Assembly: GCA_937995555.1 (NCBI GenBank)
Contig: CALKJX010000152.1
Span: 1 to 7,465 of the forward strand
From: an uncultured Elioraea sp.
Lineage (GTDB): Bacteria; Pseudomonadota; Alphaproteobacteria; Acetobacterales; Acetobacteraceae
Reading direction: 5' to 3'
DNA: 7,465 bases
In this document: piece by piece, positions 1 to 5,417 of the stretch
Position numbering within the stretch: position 1 is the stretch's first letter
Layout of the letters: every line of letters begins with the position of its first letter
Made by a program: the position numbers and the translations under genes
Notes under the pieces: model-generated
Database searches by the model: none
What the model was told of the DNA's origin: nothing
Seen by the model: only the letters and a program-made list of their open reading frames with translations

Positions 1-1046
1 AGCCCGATCCGCGTCTCCCGGCGCCGCGCATCAATCTCTATTCCGACACGCAGACGAAACCATCGGCGGCGATGAGGGCGGCGATGATGGCGGCGGAGGT
101 CGGCGACGAGCAGCACGGCGACGACCCGACCGTCTGGGCACTCTGCGAGCGGATGGCCGCGCTGCTCGGCAAGGAGGCCGCCGTGTTCCTGCCTTCCGGC
201 ACGATGTGCAACCAGATCGCGATCCGCGTGCATTGCCGGCCGGGCGACGAGATCATCGCGCACGAGACCGCGCATATCGTCACCAGCGAGCATGGCGGAC
301 CGTGGGCGAATGCGGGTGCCGGCGTGCGCGCGCTCAAGGGCGAGCGGGGCATGTTCACGCCCGAGGCGCTGAAGGCCGCGATCACGCCGAAAGGCCGCTA
401 CGCCGCAAACCAGGCGCTGGTCGAGGTGGAGCAGACCGCCAATATCGGCGGCGGTGCGGTGTGGCCGAAGGCCCAGCTCGATGCGGTCGCCGCGATCGCG
501 CATGACACGGGCCTCGCCACGCACATGGATGGCGCGCGGCTGATGAATGCCTGCGTCGCCGCGGGGGTGACGCCGGCCGAGATGACCGCCGGCTATGACT
601 CCGTCTGGCTCGACTTCACCAAGGGGCTGGGCGCGCCGCTCGGCGCGGTGCTGGCGGGTTCGGCACGCTTCATCGACGAGGCGTGGCGGTGGAAGCAGCG
701 CATGGGCGGCTCGATGCGCCAGGGCGGCATCTGCGCCGCTGCCTGCCTCTACGCGCTCGACCACAATGTCGACCGCCTGGCCGAGGACCACGCGAACGCG
801 AAGTCGCTCGCCCGCGCGCTCGCGCAGATCGACGGGGTCGTGGTGCAGCAGCCGGACACCAACCTCGTCTTCTTCGATCCCTCCGGCACCGGCACCTCCG
901 CCGCGACGCTGGCGGCGAAGCTCGCCGAGCAGGGGATCTGGATCAGCGTGCTGAACGGCCGCGCGCGCGCCTGCACGCATCTGGATGTCTCGGCGGCGAT
1001 GGTCGAGGAGGCGGCGGCCGCGATCCGGGCCCTCCTTCAGCGATGA
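1..1046 (+). CDS. ltaE: Low-specificity L-threonine aldolase, 5'-partial
   Basis: PLP-dependent fold-type I enzyme that cleaves L-threonine or L-allo-threonine to glycine and acetaldehyde in the cytoplasm. The open frame runs to the left edge (first full codon at base 3), and the bases before the first ATG at 72 already encode the family's N-terminal strand (INLYSDTQTKPSAAM), so ATG72 is not the start and the true start lies outside the window. Visible hallmarks in order: the EVGDEQHGDDPTV loop, the SGTMCNQ phosphate-loop segment, TAH with the ring-stacking His, HMDGARL with the Asp that contacts the pyridine nitrogen, the PLP lysine in TKGLGAPLG (codon 621-623), and GGSMRQGG with a conserved Arg. 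About 347 codons are visible, close to the usual ~340-350, so only a few residues are missing. The catalytic set looks complete. The VWA gene follows after 33 bases. Naming it ltaE rests on family resemblance; exact substrate range cannot be read. Confidence 0.93.
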   Translation, partial: PDPRLPAPRINLYSDTQTKPSAAMRAAMMAAEVGDEQHGDDPTVWALCERMAALLGKEAAVFLPSGTMCNQIAIRVHCRPGDEIIAHETAHIVTSEHGGPWANAGAGVRALKGERGMFTPEALKAAITPKGRYAANQALVEVEQTANIGGGAVWPKAQLDAVAAIAHDTGLATHMDGARLMNACVAAGVTPAEMTAGYDSVWLDFTKGLGAPLGAVLAGSARFIDEAWRWKQRMGGSMRQGGICAAACLYALDHNVDRLAEDHANAKSLARALAQIDGVVVQQPDTNLVFFDPSGTGTSAATLAAKLAEQGIWISVLNGRARACTHLDVSAAMVEEAAAAIRALLQR

Positions 1047-1061
1047 CCGGCGCGGCCGAGC

Positions 1062-1075
1062 CGAAGTAGACTTCG
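1062..1075 (+). other. Small inverted repeat just before the VWA start codon
   Basis: CGAAGT (1062-1067) and ACTTCG (1070-1075) are perfect reverse complements two bases apart. A realistic fold is a 5-bp stem with a TAGA loop. It ends four bases before the ATG at 1080 and occupies the place where a ribosome binding site would sit; no clear GGAG-type site is visible there. It could tune translation of the VWA gene or be chance. No T tract follows, so it does not look like an intrinsic terminator for the aldolase gene. Confidence 0.3.
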
Positions 1076-1079
1076 CCTC

Positions 1080-2483
1080 ATGCGCGCCGCTCTCGCCCTG
1101 CTCCTCGCGCTGGTCGCCGCCCCGGCCGCGGCCCAGACGCCCGACGCCCTGCTGATCCTCGACGCCTCGAACTCGATGTGGGGGCGGGTGGACGGGCGGC
1201 CGAAGATCGTCATCGCCCGCGAGGCGGTGGCACATCTCGCCCGTGCGCTGCCGCCGGGAACGCGCATGGGGCTGATGGCGTTCGGACACCGTCGCCCCGG
1301 CGATTGCGGCGACATCGAACTCGTGCTGCCCGCGGCACCCGTCGATCCGGCGGCCTTCGCCGCGCGCGCGGCAGCGCTGACACCCCGCGGCCGCACGCCG
1401 CTGACCGCCGCCATCACCCGCGCCGCCGAGACCCTCGGCGCGCGCGACCGGGTGGCGCGGATCATCCTGCTCTCCGACGGGATCGAGACCTGCCATCCCG
1501 ATCCGTGCGCGGCAGCGCGCGCGCTGAAGGCCACCGCCGCCGAGCTGGTGGTGCACGTGATCGGCTTCGATGTCGCCGAACAATCCGCCCAGACCCAGCT
1601 CGCCTGCATCGCCGAGGCCACGGGTGGCCGTTTCGTCTCCGCCGCCTCGGCCGGCGATCTCGCCGCCGCACTCGCCGCGGTCACGGCGACCGCGCCGCCG
1701 CCGCCCCCGGCCGCGCCGCCGCCGCCCCCGGCCGCGCCGACCGAGACCAACCTGACGCTGGAGGCGGCCGAGATCGACGGCGGGCCCAGCGTGCCGGTCG
1801 GCACCTGGACGCTGGTCGCGCTGACCGACCCGCCGCGCGCGATCATCAGCGGCGACGGCCGGGCGCGGCCCAGCCTGCGCGTGCCGCCGGGGCGCTACGA
1901 GGCGCGGGTGATCGCCGGCACGGCGCGCGTCGCGGAACGCTGCGACGTCACCGGCGCCGAGCAGGTGCAGCGCGTCGTGCTGAACATCGGCACGCTGCGC
2001 ACCCGCGGCCTGCTCGCCACCGGCGGGGCGCAGACGGGCGGCAACTGGACCGTGCTCGCCGACGAGGTGCCGGGCGCGCGGCCAGGCGAGAGCGTCGCCA
2101 CCTCCGGCGCGCGTGATGCCCAGTTCCGCCTGGTGCAGGGCTCCTACCGGCTGCGCTTCCGCGCCGGCGAGGCCGAGGCGGAGGCGGACGTGTTCGTGCC
2201 CGCCGGCCAGACCGTCGCGCAGGAGATCGTACTGAACGCGGCCCAGATCGCCGTCACCGCGACGCGCGGCGGCCGCCCGGTCGGCGGCGTGCTGTGGGAG
2301 GTGGCGGTGCGCGAGCCCGACGGGCGGCTTCGCCGCATCGCCTCATCGGGTGCCGCGACCGGCCGCTTCACCCTGCCGGCGGGCGCCTACGTGCTGCGCG
2401 TGCGCGTGGACGGCGCCTGGCGCGAGAGCGCGGTGACGCTCGCCGCCGGCCAGACCGGCGACCTTGCCGTGGCGGTCGATTGA
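1080..2483 (+). CDS. Secreted VWA-domain protein with Pro-rich linker and three C-terminal beta repeats
   Basis: A 467-residue protein predicted to be exported. Residues 1-18 form a signal peptide (MRAAL, a Leu/Ala core, then APAAA before Gln19), which supports ATG1080 as the start. Residues ~22-200 are a von Willebrand factor A domain with a complete metal-ion-dependent adhesion site: D28-x-S30-x-S32, T106 in GRTPL, and D133 in LLSDG. Cysteines at 76, 138 and 143 could form disulfides in the periplasm. Residues 205-220 are a Pro/Ala linker made by a 21-base tandem duplication. Residues ~223-467 hold three diverged beta-rich repeats, each with a Trp-Thr/Glu-Val/Leu strand and a Gly-x-Tyr turn. 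The architecture suggests a metal-dependent protein- or envelope-binding factor; the ligand is unknown. The stop shares its last base with the ATG of the next gene (TGATG), so the two are probably translationally coupled. The VWA call is firm, the function is not. Confidence 0.9.
   Translation: MRAALALLLALVAAPAAAQTPDALLILDASNSMWGRVDGRPKIVIAREAVAHLARALPPGTRMGLMAFGHRRPGDCGDIELVLPAAPVDPAAFAARAAALTPRGRTPLTAAITRAAETLGARDRVARIILLSDGIETCHPDPCAAARALKATAAELVVHVIGFDVAEQSAQTQLACIAEATGGRFVSAASAGDLAAALAAVTATAPPPPPAAPPPPPAAPTETNLTLEAAEIDGGPSVPVGTWTLVALTDPPRAIISGDGRARPSLRVPPGRYEARVIAGTARVAERCDVTGAEQVQRVVLNIGTLRTRGLLATGGAQTGGNWTVLADEVPGARPGESVATSGARDAQFRLVQGSYRLRFRAGEAEAEADVFVPAGQTVAQEIVLNAAQIAVTATRGGRPVGGVLWEVAVREPDGRLRRIASSGAATGRFTLPAGAYVLRVRVDGAWRESAVTLAAGQTGDLAVAVD
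1692..1738 (+). repeat. Perfect 21-bp tandem duplication encoding the Pro-rich linker
   Basis: Bases 1692-1712 and 1713-1733 are identical 21-mers, followed by five bases of a third copy. Each unit is seven codons (Ala-Pro5-Ala), so gain or loss of a unit keeps the frame and only changes the length of the linker between the VWA domain and the C-terminal repeats. The identity at the DNA level suggests a recent duplication or slippage-prone tract. Confidence 0.85.
1746..2480 (+). repeat. Three tandem ~80-residue beta repeats within the VWA protein
   Basis: Protein-level repeats at residues ~223-302, ~303-387 and ~388-467. Each has an early beta strand, a conserved Trp (W243-T-L, W323-T-V, W406-E-V), a Gly-x-Tyr turn 30-33 residues later (GRY273, GSY356, GAY437), a strand of alternating Arg/Val or Arg/Phe ending near an Ala-Gly or Asp-Gly, and in copies 2 and 3 an AGQT turn. 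The Tyr-to-Tyr spacing is 83 and 81. They resemble small beta-sandwich modules of the PEGA or carboxypeptidase-regulatory kind; the exact family is not determined. Confidence 0.65.
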
Positions 2484-2854
2484 TGCCGCGTGACGGCAGC
2501 GGGATCGATGTCGCGCGCCTGCGCGCCGACACGCCCGGCTGCGCAGGTGTGCTGCATCTGAACAACGCGGGGGCCGCGCTGCCCGGCGTGGCGGTGCACG
2601 ATCTCGGGCGCGGCCGCTGCGGCATCGTCACCTTCACCGTGCCGGGGATGGCGGCGCGCGAGGCCTCGGCGCGGCTGAGCGCGCAGGGCATCAACACCTC
2701 GGTCTCGACCGCGCCCTTCGCGCGCTGGGACATGGCGCCGCGCGGGCTCGCCGAACTGGTGCGCGCCTCGCCGCACGCCTGCAACACCGAGGACGAGCTC
2801 GACCGCTTCATCGACGCGGTCGCTGGCCTGGGTGGAGGGACGCGCGATGGCTGA
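2483..2854 (+). pseudogene. Internally deleted class-V PLP aminotransferase remnant (open frame, 123 aa)
   Basis: Starts at the ATG that overlaps the VWA stop (TGATG) and stays open to 2854. Residues 9-34 (VARLRADTPGC, then LHLNNAGAALP) match the N-terminus of class-V fold PLP aminotransferases of the cysteine desulfurase/isopenicillin epimerase-like kind. Residues ~35-116 (VHDLGRGRCGIVTFT, then GINTSVSTAPFARWDM, VRASPHACNTEDELDRFI) match the C-terminal small domain of the same family. These proteins are normally about 380 residues long; here roughly 260 central residues are gone, including the cofactor-binding region and the lysine that binds PLP. The junction lies near residues 32-37 (about 2574-2595). 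The product cannot be an active aminotransferase. Because the frame is intact and the next gene overlaps it, it may still be translated or may serve to couple the VWA gene to the hydratase gene. An assembly collapse is possible. Lengths and family match are from memory of the family. Confidence 0.75.
2834..2839 (+). promoter_or_regulatory. Ribosome binding site that decides the hydratase start
   Basis: GGAGGG lies seven bases upstream of ATG2847, inside the end of the aminotransferase remnant. An in-frame GTG at 2832 would lie upstream of this site and add five residues; the strong site favours ATG2847. Confidence 0.7.
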
Positions 2855-3638
2855 TCTGCTGCTGCGCGAGGATGATGCGGGTGTCGCGACGCTGACGCTG
2901 AACCGTCCGGCGGCCCGCAATGCGCTCTCGCTCGCGCTGCTCGACGCGCTGGCGGAGACGCTGGCGGCGCTCGCCGGCGACCGCGCGGTGAAGGCGGTGG
3001 TGATCACCGGCGCCGGACCAGGGTTCTGCGCCGGCCACGACCTGCGCGAGCTGACCGAGGCGCGCAACGATCCCGATCGCGGCCGGGCGTTCTTCGAGGT
3101 CACCATGACGCGCTGCGCCGCCGTGATGCAGGCGGTCGCGACGTGTCCCAAGCCCACCATCGCCGCGGTGAACGGCATCGCCACGGCGGCGGGATGCCAG
3201 CTCGTCGCCTCCTGCGACATCGCGATCGCCGATCGGCGCGCGCGGTTCTGCACCCCGGGCGTGAACATCGGACTGTTCTGCGCCACCCCTGCAGTGGCGG
3301 TGTCGCGCGCCGTCGCACGCCGTGATGCGCTCGAGATGCTCTACACGGGCGACCTCTATGACGCTGCGCACGCGCAGCGCATCGGCCTCGTCAACCGCGT
3401 GGTCGGCGAGGGGCAGGCGCTCGCGGAGGCGAAGGCGCTCGCCACGCGGATCGCCGAACGGCCCGCGAGCGTGGTGCAGGGCGGCAAGGCGGCGTTCCTG
3501 CGCCAGGAAGGTCGCCCCTTGCCGGAGGCCTATGCGGATGCCGCACGCGTGATGGTCGAGCAGCTGCTGGCCGAGGCGTCGAAGGAAGGCATCGGCGCGT
3601 TCCTGGAGAAGCGCGCGCCGGCCTGGCCTCAGGACTGA
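2847..3638 (+). CDS. Enoyl-CoA hydratase/isomerase family protein, ECHDC3-like
   Basis: A 263-residue crotonase-fold protein, standard length for the family, acting on an acyl-CoA in the cytoplasm. Visible: the N-terminal LNRPAARNAL segment, the first oxyanion-hole region ITGAGPGFCAGHDL (residues 53-66), the second, NGIATAAGCQL (109-119), and the C-terminal helices with a terminal FLEKRAPAW. In classical hydratase the two catalytic glutamates (rat E144 and E164) are 20 residues apart; the matching residues here are Gln118 and Gly138. The segment GCQLVASCDIAIA, then TPGVNIGLFCATP, closely matches the ECHDC3 subgroup (human ECHDC3 has the same Gln and Gly), so this is a subgroup trait and not local decay. 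Simple water addition to an enoyl-CoA is therefore doubtful; the reaction is unknown. It overlaps the upstream remnant by eight bases and overlaps the convergent pncC-like gene by ten. Confidence 0.9.
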   Translation: MADLLLREDDAGVATLTLNRPAARNALSLALLDALAETLAALAGDRAVKAVVITGAGPGFCAGHDLRELTEARNDPDRGRAFFEVTMTRCAAVMQAVATCPKPTIAAVNGIATAAGCQLVASCDIAIADRRARFCTPGVNIGLFCATPAVAVSRAVARRDALEMLYTGDLYDAAHAQRIGLVNRVVGEGQALAEAKALATRIAERPASVVQGGKAAFLRQEGRPLPEAYADAARVMVEQLLAEASKEGIGAFLEKRAPAWPQD

Positions 3639-3652
3639 GCGGCGGCGCGCGC
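3611..3652. terminator. GC-rich inverted repeat at the convergent gene junction, possible bidirectional terminator
   Basis: A perfect 10-base inverted repeat (3611-3620 GCGCGCGCCG, 3643-3652 CGGCGCGCGC) encloses a second perfect palindrome, CTCAG-GA-CTGAG (3628-3639), which contains the stop codons of both converging genes. The combined stem would be very stable in RNA from either strand. It lacks T tracts, so it is not a textbook intrinsic terminator. Alternating GC repeats pair easily by chance, which lowers confidence. Confidence 0.35.
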
Positions 3653-4120
3653 GAGGCGGAACGCGGCCGCGACGCTCGCCGCGCGGACTGCCGCGCGGTC
3701 CCCGGGGAACACATGCCGCTCGATCACCGGCTGGGCGCCGCGGCGCAGCGCGCCCAAGAACACCAGCCCGACGGGCTTGATCGCCGTTGCCCCGCCCGGC
3801 CCCGCAATGCCCGTGACGCTCAGCGCCACGTCGGCGCGGCTGCGCGCCAGCGCGCCCTCGACCATCGCCCGCGCGACCTCCTCGCTCACCGCGCCGACCT
3901 CGGCGATCAGCCCGAGATCGACGCCGAGCATCTCCGCCTTCGCCTCGTTCGAGTAGGTGACGAAGCCGCGCTCCACCACGTCGGACGAACCCGCGATCGC
4001 GGTCAGCGTGGCCGCGATCAGCCCGCCCGTGCAGCTCTCCGCCGTGACGAGACGAAGCCCGCGCCCGCGATAGAGCGCGAGCAGAGCCTTGGCCTGCGTC
4101 AGCAATGCGGGGTCGATCAC
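3629..4120 (-). CDS. pncC: CinA C-terminal domain / nicotinamide-nucleotide amidohydrolase (PncC-type)
   Basis: Stand-alone CinA-C protein of 163 residues, the usual size. PncC enzymes hydrolyse nicotinamide mononucleotide to nicotinic acid mononucleotide and ammonia, recycling pyridine nucleotides. Visible motifs: TAESCTGG with the nucleophile Ser29, GSSDVVERGFVTYSNEAK with Tyr56 and Lys61 of the catalytic set, SVTGIAGPGG, KPVG and FPGDR. All expected residues are present. The GTG at 4120 is chosen because it overlaps the pgpA stop as GTGA and is preceded by GGAG eight bases upstream; a longer start at 4159 would lie inside pgpA and add a stretch with no family match. It is the last gene of the minus-strand operon and ends in a 10-base tail-to-tail overlap with the hydratase gene. 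The pgpA-cinA pair is a common neighbourhood in alphaproteobacteria. Whether this protein acts in NAD salvage or only resembles CinA-C cannot be decided from sequence. Confidence 0.92.
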   Translation of the reverse strand: MIDPALLTQAKALLALYRGRGLRLVTAESCTGGLIAATLTAIAGSSDVVERGFVTYSNEAKAEMLGVDLGLIAEVGAVSEEVARAMVEGALARSRADVALSVTGIAGPGGATAIKPVGLVFLGALRRGAQPVIERHVFPGDRAAVRAASVAAAFRLARAAAQS

Positions 4121-4578
4121 GGGAACCACTCCGGCGGCAGAACGAACCTCAGACCCCACAGCACCAGCGCGGCGAGCGCGCCGGCGATCAGATCATCCAG
4201 CATCAACCCCGTCGCGCTGCCCTGGCGATCGGCCCAGCCGACCGGGCCGGGCTTGGTGATGTCGAACAGCCGGAACAGCGCGAAGGCGGCCAGCACGCCG
4301 ACCCAGCCGAAGGCAGGCAGACCCACCATCGCGACCCACATGCCGGCCGCCTCGTCGATCACGATCCACTGCGGGTCGGCGTCGCTTGTGCGTGCCAGTT
4401 CCCGCGTCGTCGCCCACCACCCGACTGCCGTCAGCAGCACGGCACCCCCGGCCACGGCGAGCGGGCCGGCAAGCGCAAGCAGCGCCGCGCCGGGCACCAG
4501 GGCAGCGAGCGAACCCCAGGTGCCAGGGCCTGGGCGAAGAGATCCCGCGCCGAACAGCGAGGCGATGGCGCGCGTCAC
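4117..4578 (-). CDS. pgpA: Phosphatidylglycerophosphatase A
   Basis: Integral membrane phosphatase of 153 residues that removes the phosphate of phosphatidylglycerophosphate to give phosphatidylglycerol, the precursor of cardiolipin. Visible motifs: GPGTWGSLAA (17-26), hydrophobic segments ~28-55, 82-105 and 130-147, IDEAAGMW (74-81, matching the DExxGMW motif of E. coli PgpA), FRLFDITKPGPVGWADR (102-118), and MLDDLIAG (126-133) with the metal-binding Asp pair. All acidic motifs are intact. The start is GTG4578, which overlaps the hydrolase stop as GTGA and has GAGG seven bases before it. A longer frame toward 4896 exists but only reads the hydrolase gene out of frame. The stop at 4117 overlaps the GTG of the pncC-type gene. 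Confidence 0.94.
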   Translation of the reverse strand: MTRAIASLFGAGSLRPGPGTWGSLAALVPGAALLALAGPLAVAGGAVLLTAVGWWATTRELARTSDADPQWIVIDEAAGMWVAMVGLPAFGWVGVLAAFALFRLFDITKPGPVGWADRQGSATGLMLDDLIAGALAALVLWGLRFVLPPEWFP

Positions 4579-5417
4579 GGCTGCGCCTCGATCCAGGCAT
4601 CGAGCGCGAGAGCGATCTCCGGTTCCGACAGGGTCGGCGCGTGGCCGACGGCGGGCAGCACCAGTTCCGCCATGTCGGGCCGGCGCGCGCGCATGCGCGC
4701 CGCGGTCTCGGCTGAGAGGATGTCGCTTGCCCCGCCGCGCACGAGGAGCAGCGGCACCCGGCCGAGCGCGCCGAACAAGGACCAGAGATCGGGCAGCACC
4801 CGTCCGTCCAGCGTGCGCGCGATCGCCGGGTCCCAGTCGGCCGACCACCGGCCATCCGGGTCCCGCGTGAAGGTCAGCGCAGCGAACTCGCGCCATTCCT
4901 CCGCCGTGGTCAGCGACAGCCAGGGCAGCGTCCGACGCAGGAAATCAGCCGCGTGCTCCAGGTCCGGCTGGGTGTGGCGGCCGCCGATGAAGCCGCGCAC
5001 GAAATCAAGCCCGCTGCGGCCGACCTCCGGCCCGATGTCGTTCAGCATCACCGCCGCAACCAGCCCCGGCCGCGCGACGGCGAGCCCCATCGCCAGCAGC
5101 CCGCCGAGGGACGTGCCCAGCACGACCGCGCGCGGGATGTGCAGGGCGGCGCAGACATCCAGTACATCGCCGAGCGTTCGCTCCGCCCGATAGCGGCGCC
5201 AGTCGCGCGCCCGTTCCGATAGTCCGCGCCCGAGATAATCCGGCGCGACAATGAGCCGCTGGGCAGCATGGCGGAGCGCGACGCGGCCGAAATCGCCGCC
5301 TGTGCGGACCAGGCCCGGCAGGCAGAGCAGGGGTGTGCGGCCCGTGCGCTCGCCCCAGATCCGCACCGCTATGCCGAGCCCGTCCGCGGCCGAGACCCGC
5401 CGCACCGCCGCGCTCAC
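4575..5417 (-). CDS. Alpha/beta hydrolase
   Basis: A 280-residue cytoplasmic alpha/beta-hydrolase fold protein with no signal peptide. Visible: the oxyanion strand LLCLPGL (30-36), PDYLGRGLSE (59-68, the usual D-x-x-G-x-G-x-S turn), the nucleophile elbow GTSLGG with Ser103, a helical cap around 135-200, the acid Asp232 in RGGASD, and the catalytic His259 in VGHAP. The triad Ser103-Asp232-His259 is complete, so it should be an active esterase, lipase, thioesterase or related hydrolase; the substrate cannot be read. GTG5417 is chosen because it overlaps the preceding HAD stop as GTGA. Its stop overlaps the pgpA start in the same manner. Placement beside pgpA hints at a lipid-related role, but this is only contextual. 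Confidence 0.92.
   Translation of the reverse strand: MSAAVRRVSAADGLGIAVRIWGERTGRTPLLCLPGLVRTGGDFGRVALRHAAQRLIVAPDYLGRGLSERARDWRRYRAERTLGDVLDVCAALHIPRAVVLGTSLGGLLAMGLAVARPGLVAAVMLNDIGPEVGRSGLDFVRGFIGGRHTQPDLEHAADFLRRTLPWLSLTTAEEWREFAALTFTRDPDGRWSADWDPAIARTLDGRVLPDLWSLFGALGRVPLLLVRGGASDILSAETAARMRARRPDMAELVLPAVGHAPTLSEPEIALALDAWIEAQP

Noticed and set aside
72..74. ATG at 72 as start of the threonine aldolase
   Set aside because: The upstream codons 3-71 are in frame and encode the conserved N-terminal strand of the family, so the gene starts outside the window.
1037..1846. Long minus-strand open frame (269 codons) opposite the VWA gene
   Set aside because: High GC keeps antisense frames open. 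The translation is low-complexity Ala/Ser/Arg with no recognisable domain, while the plus-strand frame has a signal peptide and full MIDAS motif.
2387..3286. Long minus-strand open frame (299 codons) opposite the aminotransferase remnant and hydratase
   Set aside because: It lies opposite clear crotonase and aminotransferase coding sequence, and its product is Arg/Ala/Ser-rich with no family likeness.
3611..3652. Recombination or attachment site at the convergent junction
   Set aside because: The inverted repeat lies in coding sequence of two normal housekeeping-type genes, with no integrase, direct repeats or composition shift nearby.
3713..4870. Plus-strand open frames of 385 and 362 codons (3713-4870, 4105-5193)
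   Set aside because: Both are opposite pncC, pgpA and the hydrolase, whose motifs are complete. The translations are basic, Pro/Arg-rich shadows typical of GC-rich DNA.
4579..4896. N-terminal extension of the pgpA frame up to 4896
   Set aside because: It lies wholly inside the alpha/beta hydrolase gene. PgpA homology begins at GTG4578, which forms a GTGA overlap with a good ribosome site.
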